A stretch of 64,000 nt of DNA from Mesorhizobium sp. M8A.F.Ca.ET.218.01.1.1. GTDB lineage: Bacteria; Pseudomonadota; Alphaproteobacteria; Rhizobiales; Rhizobiaceae. The stretch covers positions 124,001 to 188,000 of the forward strand of contig NZ_SRUZ01000007.1 of NCBI RefSeq assembly GCF_004791165.1. Reading direction: 5' to 3'. Shown here piece by piece: positions 33,604 to 41,834 of this stretch; within the stretch, counting starts at the first letter, position 1; each line of letters starts with the position of its first letter. The position numbers were made by a program, and so were the translations under genes. A model generated the notes under the pieces. That model made no database searches. It was not told the origin of the DNA and saw nothing but the letters and a program-made list of their open reading frames with translations.

Positions 33604-35388
33604 ATGCGATTTTTGCCGCCAAGCTTGCCGATGCTGGGTCGCGCGCTCGGAACGAAGCAGTTGCGACTGCTTCCGGCCGTGGTGGTTCTTGGTCTAGTCG
33701 GCGCCGCCCTCGAAGGGTTCGGCATAGGCTTGATCATCCCCTTGCTGGGCATAATCATGGGACACGCGGATGCGGCCGGAATGGCCGGCTTGTCCGCCGT
33801 CTTTCAGTATTTCGGATCGGGCCTGGACGAGCGCGACCGGCTGATCGTCATTTCGGTCGCCATCCTCGGCTCGATCATCCTGAAGAACGTGTTCGCATTC
33901 GCGAACACGCTGCTCACCACCTTCATTTACGGCAGGGCAAGCCATTCGATCCGCAGCGCTCTGTCGGAGCAGCTCCTCAGGATAGGTTACCCGTTCTTCC
34001 TGCAGCAAAGTCCTGGACGGCTGCTCAACATCATCTCGAACGAATCCTGGCGGGCATCGGATGCGATCCAGATCATGCTGTCGGCCATCGTCAGCGCATC
34101 GGCGGCCATCATCCTGCTGGCGTTCCTGCTCCTGCTGTCGTGGCAGATGACACTGTTGGTCACATTGGGCCTGGCCCTCATCCAGGTCGTCCATGCCGTT
34201 CTCTCGGCCAATCTGAAAGCGCCCAGCCGCAGCGTCGCCTCCCGCAACAGCGATCTCGCATCGCAGATGCTGCACCTTGTCCATGCCGGGCGCCTGATCC
34301 GTATCTTCGGACAGGAGAGCCGCGAGCAAGCGGTGTTCGACCAGGCATCGGACGCGGTTCGCCGGGCTGCTTTCGTCCTGCTTACCCGGCAGGGGGCGTT
34401 GCCACCGCTGACCGAGGTTCTCCATGCGATGCTGTTCCTTGCGGTGGTGATCGGCGCATGGTTCGCCAATGTGAGCTTCCCGCTGATCGTCGCATTCGTC
34501 ATCCTGCTCTACCGGCTGCAGCCGCATATGCGGGCTTTGCAAATGTCGTGGAGCCAGCTGCAAGGCTTGAGCGGGTCGCTCGAAGAGGTCGATTGGATGC
34601 TGGATTCGGCGGACAAGCCCAAGCCTCCGCAAGGCGACGGGCCATTCCACGGTTTGCGGCAAGGGATCAGCTTCGACGACGTGGCATTTACCTATTCCGG
34701 CGCGGACGCACGCGCGGCGGCGCTGCATTCGGCGACTTTCGATATCCGAAGCGGCCGCTCGACGGCGCTCATCGGCCGGTCGGGCGCGGGCAAGACGACG
34801 ATCGTCAATCTCCTGTGCCGCTTTGTCGAGCCGAGCTCCGGGGGGATTCTTGTCGATGGATCGCCGCTCGACCGGATCGACCCCAGCCAGTGGCGAAAGC
34901 ACGTCGCGCTTGCCAGCCAGGAGCTGGAACTGGTGGACGGCACCATTTCCGAGAACATAACCTACGGCCAGGATGGCGCCACGAGCAGCGATGCCGAGCG
35001 TGCCGCGAGACTGGCCGAAGCGCATGAGTTCATTGAACATCTGCCCCAGGGCTACGACACCGTCGTCGGCTACAGGGGTGTCAATCTGTCAGCGGGACAA
35101 AGGCAGCGGATCGCCTTGGCGAGGGCGCTGGTGCGCGATCCTGATCTGCTCGTCCTGGACGAAGCCACGAATGCCGTGGACGGACTGTCGGAAGCGGCGA
35201 TCGTCGAGACTTTGAAGTCGAGAGCCGGCCGCCGCACGACCCTCGTGATCAGCCATCACCACAGCACCATCTCGTTCTGCGATGACGTGGTGATCCTGAG
35301 CGGCGGCCGTGTGAAGAAGCAGGCCCCATTCGCGGCCCTGGCGTCGCTCAGCATGGATGAGCTTTACCAGCATGAACCGACCCTCTGA
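33604..35388 (+). CDS. ABC exporter (fused permease-ATPase), MsbA-like
   Basis: Half-transporter of 594 residues. Six transmembrane helices (about 20-320) are followed by an ATPase domain with Walker A GRSGAGKTTIVNLL near 395, signature LSAGQRQRIALARAL near 495, Walker B LLVLDEATNAVD and switch histidine in LVISHHHSTI. As a homodimer it would flip a lipid-linked glycan or export a polysaccharide product of the three upstream genes. It lacks a peptidase or other N-terminal extension. A strong inverted repeat follows 24 bp after the stop. Confidence 0.9.
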   Translation: MRFLPPSLPMLGRALGTKQLRLLPAVVVLGLVGAALEGFGIGLIIPLLGIIMGHADAAGMAGLSAVFQYFGSGLDERDRLIVISVAILGSIILKNVFAFANTLLTTFIYGRASHSIRSALSEQLLRIGYPFFLQQSPGRLLNIISNESWRASDAIQIMLSAIVSASAAIILLAFLLLLSWQMTLLVTLGLALIQVVHAVLSANLKAPSRSVASRNSDLASQMLHLVHAGRLIRIFGQESREQAVFDQASDAVRRAAFVLLTRQGALPPLTEVLHAMLFLAVVIGAWFANVSFPLIVAFVILLYRLQPHMRALQMSWSQLQGLSGSLEEVDWMLDSADKPKPPQGDGPFHGLRQGISFDDVAFTYSGADARAAALHSATFDIRSGRSTALIGRSGAGKTTIVNLLCRFVEPSSGGILVDGSPLDRIDPSQWRKHVALASQELELVDGTISENITYGQDGATSSDAERAARLAEAHEFIEHLPQGYDTVVGYRGVNLSAGQRQRIALARALVRDPDLLVLDEATNAVDGLSEAAIVETLKSRAGRRTTLVISHHHSTISFCDDVVILSGGRVKKQAPFAALASLSMDELYQHEPTL

Positions 35389-35411
35389 CAGGTCCGAGGC
35401 CCTGTCTCTCT

Positions 35412-35437
35412 CCGCCCTGTGTCGGGCTACAGGGCGG
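35412..35437. terminator. Terminator-like hairpin after the glycan cassette
   Basis: CCGCCCTGT at 35412-35420 pairs perfectly with ACAGGGCGG at 35429-35437 around an 8-base loop. It lies between convergent genes and so could stop transcription from both sides, although there is no T-run. Confidence 0.6.
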
Positions 35438-35443
35438 CGGCCG

Positions 35444-35701
35444 CTACCGGGCCCGCCGGCCGGAAACCACTCGCAGCCAGGGCGTCAGATGGAAGGCGCT
35501 CATCAGGAGATACATTGCCGGCATGCCGGTAAGAGGCGAGGCGCCCATGCACAGCATGGCGGCGCCACTGCCCTGAAGACAGGAGACCAGCGCCATCAGG
35601 GCGAAGGTCGGCGCCGCGGCGAGGCACAGCCAGTCGGCGATGCCGGGGGTGGCGGTGTTTTCGGGGGTCGCGCTTCCGGAGCCGGAATGAATGTCGCTCA
35701 T
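35444..35701 (-). CDS. Small two-helix membrane protein, unknown function
   Basis: Eighty-five residues. A polar N-terminus (SDIHSGSGSATPENTATPG) precedes two hydrophobic segments (about 23-50 and 55-75; WLCLAAAPTFALMALVSCL and MPAMYLLMSAFHLTPWL) and a basic end. ATG 35701 was chosen because a good GGGAAAAG ribosome site precedes it and the upstream part of the frame is repeat sequence. It follows the DUF899 gene on the same strand, separated by a hairpin. No family is recognised with confidence. Confidence 0.7.
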   Translation of the reverse strand: MSDIHSGSGSATPENTATPGIADWLCLAAAPTFALMALVSCLQGSGAAMLCMGASPLTGMPAMYLLMSAFHLTPWLRVVSGRRAR

Positions 35702-35733
35702 GGTCTTTTCCCTTGATGGTTGGCAAGGAGCTG

Positions 35734-35769
35734 GGTTCCTCTCCCCCGCTCCGCGAGGGAGAGGAAACC
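35734..35769. terminator. Hairpin between DUF899 gene and small membrane protein gene
   Basis: GGTTCCTCTCCC (35734-35745) pairs with GGGAGAGGAAACC (35757-35769) with a single bulge. It sits 40 bp after the DUF899 stop and 33 bp before the next start, so it may lower expression of the small membrane protein. The sequence resembles one arm of the palindromic elements found elsewhere in the window. Confidence 0.5.
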
Positions 35770-35809
35770 AGGCAGGATGGGGCGTGCCACCCTTTCCCGC
35801 CATGCGCTG

Positions 35810-36553
35810 CTACTCGCTCTTGTCGCGGAACGCGGCCTCGCCGGCGGCTGACACTTCGGCCCATTTCTTGTCGGCCCCAGCTTCGTAATTGTCGTGCCAG
35901 TTCCACCAGCTGTAGAGCGGGGTCTGCGGGTAGCCTTCGGGCGAGTCCTCCCAGGTCTCCTGGCGGCCGAGCGGGGTGACGTCGAGATAGCTCCAGACAG
36001 TACCCAACGCCTCGTCGCCGCGGTTGCTGATGAAATAGGTGCGGAAGATGCGGTCGCCATCATGAATGAACACGTTGTGGCCGTGCCATTCGTCGACGCC
36101 GAAGTCTTTGTCGAAGCTGTCGGTGATGGTGTACCAGGGAATCTCCCAGCCCATCCGCTGCTTCAGCCGTGCAATGTCGGCCTGCGGGGCGCGCGAAGCG
36201 TAGGCGAGCGTGGTGTTGCGGGCGTTGAGATGGGCGAGGTGACCGACCTGGTCGGCGCCGAGCGAGCAGCCGCGGCAAGCGTGATCGGGCCAGCCATAGA
36301 CGCCGGGCTCGAAGAAGGCGCGGTAGACGATCAACTGGCGGCGGCCTTCGAACAGGTCGAGCAGGCTGACCTTGCCGTCGGGGCCATCGAAAACATAGGC
36401 CTTGTCCACTTCCGTCCACGGCATGCGGCGGCGTTCGGCCGACAGCGCATCCCTGGCGCGCATCGTCGCCTTCTCCTTCACCAACATCGCTTTGTGAGCG
36501 GCTTCCCAGTCTTGCCGTGAAACGATCGGTGGCATCTTCATCGTCATGTTCAT
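35810..36553 (-). CDS. DUF899-family thioredoxin-like protein
   Basis: Cytoplasmic protein of 247 residues in the DUF899 family, which has a thioredoxin-like fold but lacks a CxxC. Family blocks are MPWTEVDKAYVFDGPDGKVSL (near 45), LLDLFEGRRQLIVYRAFF, and ACRGCSLGADQVGHLAHLN with two cysteines near 93 and 96. Reaction unknown; members occur beside stress and transport genes in rhizobia. Start ATG 36553 overlaps the stop of a small upstream frame (ATGA). It is divergent from the HTH regulator at 36846. Confidence 0.88.
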   Translation of the reverse strand: MNMTMKMPPIVSRQDWEAAHKAMLVKEKATMRARDALSAERRRMPWTEVDKAYVFDGPDGKVSLLDLFEGRRQLIVYRAFFEPGVYGWPDHACRGCSLGADQVGHLAHLNARNTTLAYASRAPQADIARLKQRMGWEIPWYTITDSFDKDFGVDEWHGHNVFIHDGDRIFRTYFISNRGDEALGTVWSYLDVTPLGRQETWEDSPEGYPQTPLYSWWNWHDNYEAGADKKWAEVSAAGEAAFRDKSE

Positions 36554-36729
36554 TGGTCTTCTCCTTTGCCAGTCGTGGCGTCGTTGCGGTGTGGTGTTGC
36601 CTGGGAATGTCGGGGCGTTGCGGGCGCGGCGAAATCCGCGAGTTCCGGCCCGGCGCAGCAGGGGTGGCGTGCGGCGTGCTTGGCCGTATCATTCGCCGTG
36701 GCGAGGTCGAGGTCGGTGGAGGCAGGCAT
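36550..36729 (-). CDS. Possible small protein translationally coupled to the DUF899 gene
   Basis: A 59-codon frame begins at ATG 36729 with a GGGAG about 10 bases upstream and ends with a TGA that overlaps the DUF899 start codon by four bases. The product starts MPASTDLDLATANDTAKHAA and contains a CC pair in a Pro/Ala-rich, disordered-looking chain. Coupling and ribosome site support translation, but the sequence shows no family, so it may only be a leader frame. Confidence 0.45.
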   Translation of the reverse strand: MPASTDLDLATANDTAKHAARHPCCAGPELADFAAPATPRHSQATPHRNDATTGKGEDQ

Positions 36730-36845
36730 TTTCTGGTTCTCCCTTGCGTGCCGTCATTGCCGGCACGACTTGCTGGTTGACGGTACTGACTTAAGGTAGG
36801 GCAGCGCCGCGCCGAGGTGGGAGTTACAAGTGTGACGGGATTTGA

Positions 36846-38066
36846 ATGGACTCGCTGATCAACGCGGCGGCGCTGGCGCTGGCTTCGGGCGATGCGCTCG
36901 GTGCGCTCGACCGCGTCGCCCTGCGCGAGGATGCGCCGGCGCTGGCGCTGCGCGGCATCGCCATGGCGCAGCTCGGCGACTTCGATCGCGCCAAGCTGTT
37001 GTTGCGGCGGGCCGCGCGCGCGTTCAACCCGAAAGAGGCCGTCGCGCGCGCCCGCTGCGTCGTCGCCGAGGCCGAGATCGCGCTGGTCTCGCGTGATCTC
37101 GGCTGGCCGGCCAAGGCGCTCGACGCGGCCCGCGCGGCACTGGAAAAGCATGGCGACCGGTTGAACGCGGCGCATGCCGGCCACCTCAAGGTGCGGCGGC
37201 TGCTCTTGATCGGCCGCCTCGACGAGGCCGAGCATGTGCTGGCCGGGCTCGACCCGGCGCCGCTTCCGCCGGCGGCCAGGGCCGCGCACGAGCTTGCCGT
37301 CGCCGGCATCGCCATGCGGCGCCTGCGGACCAGGCCGGCGCGCGCGGCGCTGGAATGGGCGCGCCATGCCGCCCACATAGCCGGCATTCCCGGCCTCATC
37401 GCGGAGGTCGAGAGCGCAAGCCAGGCGCTGGAGACGCCCGCGGCGCGGCTGATCACGCAGGGCAGGGAGCTGCCGGTGCTGCTCGAGGAGGTCGAGGCGT
37501 TGCAGGGATCGCCGGCGCTGATCGTCGATGCCTTCCGCTACGCCCTGCGCGGCGGCGGGGTCACGATCTCGCTGGCGAGCCGGCCTGTGCTGTTCGCCCT
37601 GGCGCGGACGCTCGCCGAAGCCTGGCCAGGGGACGTGTCGCGGGGGGAACTCGTGGCGCGGGCCTTCGGCGGCAGGCATGCCGATGAATCGCATCGCGCG
37701 CGCCTGCGCGTCGAGATCGGGCGGCTGCGCGCCGAGCTTCGCCCACTGGCCGGCATCAGCGCCACCAAACATGGCTTCACGCTGGCGCCGCGCCAGGCGC
37801 ACGCGGTGATGGTGCTGGCGCGGCCGATCGAGGAGCGGCACGCGGCCGTGCTTGCCTTGCTCGCCGACGGCGAGGCCTGGTCGAGTTCGGCCCTGGCGCT
37901 GGCGCTCGGAACCGGCCAGCGCAGCGTGCAGCGGGCGCTCGAGCCGCTTGCCGAGGCCGGCAAGGTGCAGTCCTTCGGCCATGGCCGGGCGCGCCGCTGG
38001 ATGACGCCGCCGGTGGCGGGATTCACGACCACCTTGTTACTCCCCGCGCCGCTGCCAGATGGCTAA
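36846..38066 (+). CDS. Helical-repeat protein with C-terminal DNA-binding-like domains
   Basis: Protein of 406 residues. The first 200 residues are alanine-rich helical repeats of TPR/SEL type (ALALRGIAMAQLGDFDRAKLLLRRAA, HAGHLKVRRLLLIGRLDEAEHVL). The segment about 225-320 resembles an OmpR-type winged helix (RGELVARAFGGRHADESHRARLRVEIGRLR), and the last part (about 330-395) is another helix-turn-helix (SSSALALALGTGQRSVQRALEPLAEAGKVQSFGHGRARRW). It is probably a transcriptional regulator of the divergent DUF899 set. The ligand and exact family are unknown to me. Confidence 0.75.
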   Translation: MDSLINAAALALASGDALGALDRVALREDAPALALRGIAMAQLGDFDRAKLLLRRAARAFNPKEAVARARCVVAEAEIALVSRDLGWPAKALDAARAALEKHGDRLNAAHAGHLKVRRLLLIGRLDEAEHVLAGLDPAPLPPAARAAHELAVAGIAMRRLRTRPARAALEWARHAAHIAGIPGLIAEVESASQALETPAARLITQGRELPVLLEEVEALQGSPALIVDAFRYALRGGGVTISLASRPVLFALARTLAEAWPGDVSRGELVARAFGGRHADESHRARLRVEIGRLRAELRPLAGISATKHGFTLAPRQAHAVMVLARPIEERHAAVLALLADGEAWSSSALALALGTGQRSVQRALEPLAEAGKVQSFGHGRARRWMTPPVAGFTTTLLLPAPLPDG

Positions 38067-38104
38067 GGTGCATTGATATTCAGACTCTCGACCCACCTTG
38101 GAAC

Positions 38105-38785
38105 ATGATCCCAGACGTCAGCGGGATGACGACCACCATCGAGGACAAAGACATGAAGCATTCGGCGGCCGAAATCCTGAGGGAATACGGACCTTTTCCC
38201 GGCGCCAAGACGGTGGCCGGGGTGAGCTTTGACGGCAAGAACGTCTGGTTCGCCTCGGGCGACAGGCTGAATGCCTTCGATCCGGAGAGCGGACAGGCGT
38301 TGCGTTCGATCGATGTCGCGGCGCATGCCGGCACCGCCTATGACGGCCGGCATTTTTTCCAGCTCGCCAAGGACCGCATCCAGAAGATCGATCCCGATAC
38401 CGGCGAGGTGCTTTCCACCATTCCGGCACCCGGCAATGGCGGCGATTCCGGGCTGACCTGGGCCGAGGGCACGCTGTGGGTGGGGCAGCACCGGGAGCGC
38501 AAGATCCACCAGATCGATCCCGAGACCGGAAAAATCCTGCGCACCATCGAATCCAACCGTTTCGTCACAGGGGTGACCTGGGTCGACGGCGAATTGTGGC
38601 ACGCCACCTGGGAGGGCGACGAGAGCGATCTGCGCCGCGTCGACCCGCAAACGGGCAAGGTTCTGGAGAAGCTCGACATGCCTGCCGGCATGGGCGTCTC
38701 GGGACTGGAATCCGATGGCGGCGACCGCCTCTTCTGCGGCAGCGGAAACGCCGGCGTGGTGAGGGCGGTGCGCCGGCCGAGGTGA
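38105..38785 (+). CDS. Beta-propeller repeat protein (Vgb/glutamine-cyclotransferase-like)
   Basis: Protein of up to 226 residues built from repeated blades with the pattern IDPxTGxxLxTI (FDPESGQALRSI, IDPDTGEVLSTI, IDPETGKILRTI, VDPQTGKVLEKL). No signal peptide is seen. Three in-frame starts are possible (38105, 38126, 38153), and 38153 gives the tidiest propeller. It may bind a small molecule or act as a lyase or cyclotransferase, but no catalytic residue set can be assigned. It is followed by the aldo/keto reductase gene on the same strand. Confidence 0.75.
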   Translation: MIPDVSGMTTTIEDKDMKHSAAEILREYGPFPGAKTVAGVSFDGKNVWFASGDRLNAFDPESGQALRSIDVAAHAGTAYDGRHFFQLAKDRIQKIDPDTGEVLSTIPAPGNGGDSGLTWAEGTLWVGQHRERKIHQIDPETGKILRTIESNRFVTGVTWVDGELWHATWEGDESDLRRVDPQTGKVLEKLDMPAGMGVSGLESDGGDRLFCGSGNAGVVRAVRRPR

Positions 38786-38792
38786 AGGGACA

Positions 38793-38822
38793 CGAATTTT
38801 CCCCCGGCGAATTTTCCCCCGG
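38793..38822. repeat. Tandem duplication of a 15-bp unit
   Basis: CGAATTTTCCCCCGG occurs twice head-to-tail (38793-38807 and 38808-38822), followed by a third partial CGA, in the gap between the beta-propeller and aldo/keto reductase genes. It looks like a recent slippage duplication with no evident function. Confidence 0.8.
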
Positions 38823-38888
38823 CGACTGGCCGTTGCGCGGTGTCGAGCCTAGATAGGCTGGACCATCCCCCCGCAAAAGGACCAGACC

Positions 38889-39719
38889 ATGCCCCAACAG
38901 ATCACGTTGAACGACGGCGCCGCCATTCCCCAGCTTGGCCTTGGCGTGTGGCAGGTCGATCACGACATCACCGCGCAAGTGGTGGGCTGGGCGATCGAGG
39001 CCGGCTACCGGCTGATCGATACCGCCGAGGGCTACCAGAACGAGGAAGGGGTCGGCGAGGCGATCCGCGCCGCCGGCGTGCCGGCAGCAGAGCTGTTCAT
39101 CACCTCGAAACTGCGCAACGGCGCCCACCAGCGCGATGCGGCGCTGCGCGCCTTCGACGACACGATGAAGAAGCTCGGCGTCGAGCAGCTCGACCTGTTC
39201 CTGATCCATTGGCCGGTGCCCAGCCAGGACAAATATGTCGAGGCCTGGAAGACGCTCGTCGAGTTGAAGCAGGCCGGCCGCATCAAGTCGATCGGCGTCT
39301 CGAATTTCAATCCTGATCATCTGGAGCGCATCATCGGCGAGACGGGCGTGGTGCCAAGCGTCAACCAGGTGGAACTGCATCCGCGTTTCCAGCAGCGCGC
39401 GCTCAGGGAATTCCATGCCAAACACGACATCCATACGGAAAGCTGGAGCCCGCTGGGCAGCGGCAAGCTGCTCGGCGACCCGACCATTGCGGGCATTGCC
39501 AAGAAGCATGGGAAATCCGCCGCGCAGACCATGATCCGCTGGCATCTCCAGCAGGGGCTGATCGTCATCCCGAAATCGATCCGCCAGGATCGCATCGCCG
39601 CCAATTTCGACGTCTTCGATTTCGAACTGGACGCGCAGGACCTGAAGACAATCGCGGGCATGGATTCGGCCGACGGCCGCGGCGGTCCGAACCCGGCGAC
39701 GGCGGCGTTCTTGTTTTAA
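38889..39719 (+). CDS. Aldo/keto reductase (2,5-diketo-gluconate reductase-like)
   Basis: NADPH-dependent carbonyl reductase of 276 residues with a TIM-barrel fold. Catalytic residues are recognisable: Asp and Tyr in RLIDTAEGYQNEEGVGEAI, Lys in LFITSKLRNG and His in LFLIHWPVP. The cofactor-binding C-terminus has VIPKSIRQDRIAANFDVFDF. Length and signatures match DkgA/DkgB. Physiological substrates in rhizobia are uncertain; ketogluconates or toxic aldehydes are typical. Confidence 0.92.
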   Translation: MPQQITLNDGAAIPQLGLGVWQVDHDITAQVVGWAIEAGYRLIDTAEGYQNEEGVGEAIRAAGVPAAELFITSKLRNGAHQRDAALRAFDDTMKKLGVEQLDLFLIHWPVPSQDKYVEAWKTLVELKQAGRIKSIGVSNFNPDHLERIIGETGVVPSVNQVELHPRFQQRALREFHAKHDIHTESWSPLGSGKLLGDPTIAGIAKKHGKSAAQTMIRWHLQQGLIVIPKSIRQDRIAANFDVFDFELDAQDLKTIAGMDSADGRGGPNPATAAFLF

Positions 39720-39738
39720 AGCTGGCGTCGAAGCTGCC

Positions 39739-39790
39739 AATCTCCCCCCTCGTGGGGGAGATGCCCGGCAGGGCAGAGGGGGGCGCTGTC
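39739..39790. repeat. Palindromic intergenic element, copy 2 (single arm)
   Basis: One arm of the family (AATCTCCCCCCTCGTGGGGG then GATGCCCGGCAGGGCAGAGG and GGGGCGC). It lies between the convergent aldo/keto reductase and DUF559 genes. The partner arm with opposite polarity is at 40201-40260, beyond the DUF559 gene. Confidence 0.75.
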
Positions 39791-39801
39791 CCGCCAGCCT
39801 T

Positions 39802-40173
39802 TCATTCGATACCACCCAAACCCGCCATGATGACAATATGCTGGCTGACATTGTCGATGTCGCGGATGACATCGTCATTCCAAAACCGGAGCACGGACCA
39901 GCCGTCTTGCTCCAGACGCCTCGTCCTGACAGTGTCGTTGACTGCAAGATCTGCATCACCATGCTGCGATCCATCGAGTTCGACGACGAGCTTCTTCTGC
40001 GGGCACGCAAAGTCGGCGATATAGCCGGCAATCGGAAATTGTCTTCGAAAGCCAAGCCCCATCGGCCGATGCGCGCGAAGTTCATTCCAGAGCTTCAACT
40101 CCGCGTCGGTCATGACTTTGCGCATCGATCGAGCATTCGCTCGGTTCTGCGGCGGCAATGGCGTATGAGGCAT
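39802..40173 (-). CDS. DUF559 endonuclease-domain protein
   Basis: Small protein of 123 residues with the VSR-like/PD-(D/E)XK nuclease fold of DUF559. The blocks MTDAELKLWNELRAHR, GLGFRRQFPIAGYIADFACPQKKLVVELDGSQHG and WSVLRFWNDDVIRD are all present, and the ELDG..H residues form the presumed active site. The start is ATG 40173; the longer upstream frame runs through a repeat arm and is discounted. The gene sits between inverted repeat arms at 39739 and 40201. Its biological role is unknown across the family. Confidence 0.88.
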   Translation of the reverse strand: MPHTPLPPQNRANARSMRKVMTDAELKLWNELRAHRPMGLGFRRQFPIAGYIADFACPQKKLVVELDGSQHGDADLAVNDTVRTRRLEQDGWSVLRFWNDDVIRDIDNVSQHIVIMAGLGGIE

Positions 40174-40200
40174 GGCAGTTTCGATTGTGATTGAGGTTGG

Positions 40201-40260
40201 CGCTCTACGGCGCCCCCCTCTGTCCTGCCGGACATCTCCCCCACGAGGGGGGAGATTGGC
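40201..40260. repeat. Palindromic intergenic element, copy 2 (second arm)
   Basis: Inverted partner of the arm at 39739: CGCTCTACGGCGCCCCCCTC, then CTGCCGGACATCTCCCCC and GGGGGGAGATTGGC. The two arms bracket the DUF559 gene exactly, one on each side. Confidence 0.75.
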
Positions 40261-40301
40261 GGTTTCGGCGATTTCGCCAATCGCAGAGGGGAGGAAGAGC
40301 G

Positions 40302-40610
40302 CTAAATCCCCGAGCCGTCCAGCTGTTGCGCGTCGTCGCCTTCCCAGGGCGCCGGCATCGAGGCGCCCCGGCTGAGATTGGCCGAGGGCATCGGCATCCA
40401 GCATTTCAGCTCCGGCTCGGCATATTCGACGACGCGGCCAGGCGAGGAATCGGAAGCGCGCCAGCCTTCCTCACCGAATTGATCAGCGCGTGACCAGTAG
40501 GCAAGGTCGACTTCCGCTGGCCCCTGTTCGGATGGGCGGACCGTAACGAGGATCCGGCTGCCGTCTTTCGGCGCGCTGGACATGTGGCGCCAGCGGTCGG
40601 GCTCATCCAT
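40302..40610 (-). CDS. Small conserved-type protein, unknown function
   Basis: Protein of 102 residues starting MDEPDRWRHMSSAPKDGSRI, with an aromatic-rich centre (VDLAYWSRADQFGEEGWRAS) and a WMPMP motif near 72. The M-(S/T)-x-A-P-x-D-G-S/T start and W-x-P-x-P end recall DUF551-type domains seen in phage and rhizobial genomes, but this is only pattern resemblance. ATG 40610 has a GGAGGAAG ribosome site and was preferred over the longer frame. Confidence 0.6.
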   Translation of the reverse strand: MDEPDRWRHMSSAPKDGSRILVTVRPSEQGPAEVDLAYWSRADQFGEEGWRASDSSPGRVVEYAEPELKCWMPMPSANLSRGASMPAPWEGDDAQQLDGSGI

Positions 40611-40807
40611 CGTTCTTCCTCCTGCCTTGCTGCGGGATGAAGTGTCGCCTCGCCATCGGAGACGGTCAACCCAAACTTTGCCCAACCCATCCTGTTTCGA
40701 TGGCTGCTCGTTCCTCCCGCTCCCGTGGGATGTATGATTTGTCGGATTGCGCCAGCCGCATCCGTCCTTGATCTGACGGTGGTCGCCGGGGACAAGGAGA
40801 GGCATTC

Positions 40808-41500
40808 ATGAGTGACAGGGGCGAGGCGATGCCGGCTGGGGTGGAAACAAAACTGTTCTTCAGCCGCAATCCCAATCCGCGCCTGGCGGTCGCGGTGGCG
40901 CGTCATCTCGGGGCGAGGCTGACCTTCGAATTCGCATCGCCGTTCGCGCCGGGGCAAGCGGAGCGGTTCCGGCCGCTCAATCCCAATCTTTCCCTTCCAA
41001 TACTGGCGTGGCCGGGCGGCAGCTTGTGGGAGGCCGACGCCATAGCCTGCCGGTTGTCGCGCGACATGGGTTCGGATTTCTGGCGCGGCGGTGAGGATGA
41101 GCCCGACATGATCCGCTGGCTGAGCTGGGGCAAGGAGAATTTCGCGCGGGCCTGCGACATGGTGCATTTCGAGCGCGGCACCAAGCAGCGCTACGGGCTG
41201 GGCCCAATCGATCATCAGTTGGTCGAGGAGGGGCTGAAGCTTTTTCAAGCGACGGCGGCGATCCTGGAGACAACGCTCGTCGGCAGGCAATGGCTGGTCG
41301 GCAACTCGGTCTCCTATGCCGACTTCCGCATGGCGACGTTCCTGCCGTTCAACGACGTCGCCGGGCTGCCGCTCGGTGATTATCCCGCTCTTGCCCGCTG
41401 GTATCGCCGGCTCGAAGCCGTCGAAGCCTGGCGTGATCCCTTCAAGGGACTGGCCGCACCGCATTTGCCGCCGGTGCCGAGGCAGGAAGCGATGAGGTGA
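40808..41500 (+). CDS. Glutathione S-transferase family protein
   Basis: Protein of 230 residues with an N-terminal thioredoxin-like domain (about 14-95; NPRLAVAVARHLGARLTFEFAS, LPILAWPGGSLWEADAIACRLS with the conserved E-A/S-D glutathione contact) and an all-helical C-terminal domain (about 105-215; LVGNSVSYADFRMATFLPF with the N-capping motif). The usual N-terminal catalytic Ser or Cys is replaced by an Asn-Pro (SRNPNPRLAV), so catalysis is uncertain. Role could be detoxification or small-molecule binding. Confidence 0.88.
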   Translation: MSDRGEAMPAGVETKLFFSRNPNPRLAVAVARHLGARLTFEFASPFAPGQAERFRPLNPNLSLPILAWPGGSLWEADAIACRLSRDMGSDFWRGGEDEPDMIRWLSWGKENFARACDMVHFERGTKQRYGLGPIDHQLVEEGLKLFQATAAILETTLVGRQWLVGNSVSYADFRMATFLPFNDVAGLPLGDYPALARWYRRLEAVEAWRDPFKGLAAPHLPPVPRQEAMR

Positions 41501-41834
41501 CGGACAGACCTGACGACCGGCGCATACACAGAGGAACTTGAAGACGCCGGCCGCCATTTGGGGCGTTGGGTGCATCACGTTGGGGCACGATGCAGGGTCA
41601 GGTTAGGCGGATGCCTGGTGCCCGCAATCGGAACGCCGGCCCATGGTGAACAGGGGGTTACTATCCACAGGCCCGAGGCAGTAACCGGCAGGCGGCGCGC
41701 TGGTTTGCGGCCGTCCATCGTGGCCACGTCATCATTGTCTCGGCTGTGCGCAACGCGAATCGCTTGGCCTGCGCGGCTCGACGGGCCGCGATCGGGTTGA
41801 TAAGCCCGTCTGCGAAGGAGCCGATGAGTCTGGC
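41501..41834. other. Gene-free interval
   Basis: No frame with recognisable features. A weak GCATC...GATGC dyad (41571-41592) is the only structure noticed; it probably holds the terminator of the GST gene and the promoter of the HerA-like gene. Confidence 0.4.

Noticed and set aside
35737..35800. Hairpin and GC-rich block near the DUF899 gene considered as a CRISPR-like repeat
   Set aside because: Only a single dyad, not a regularly spaced repeat array; it resembles a terminator or a palindromic-element arm.
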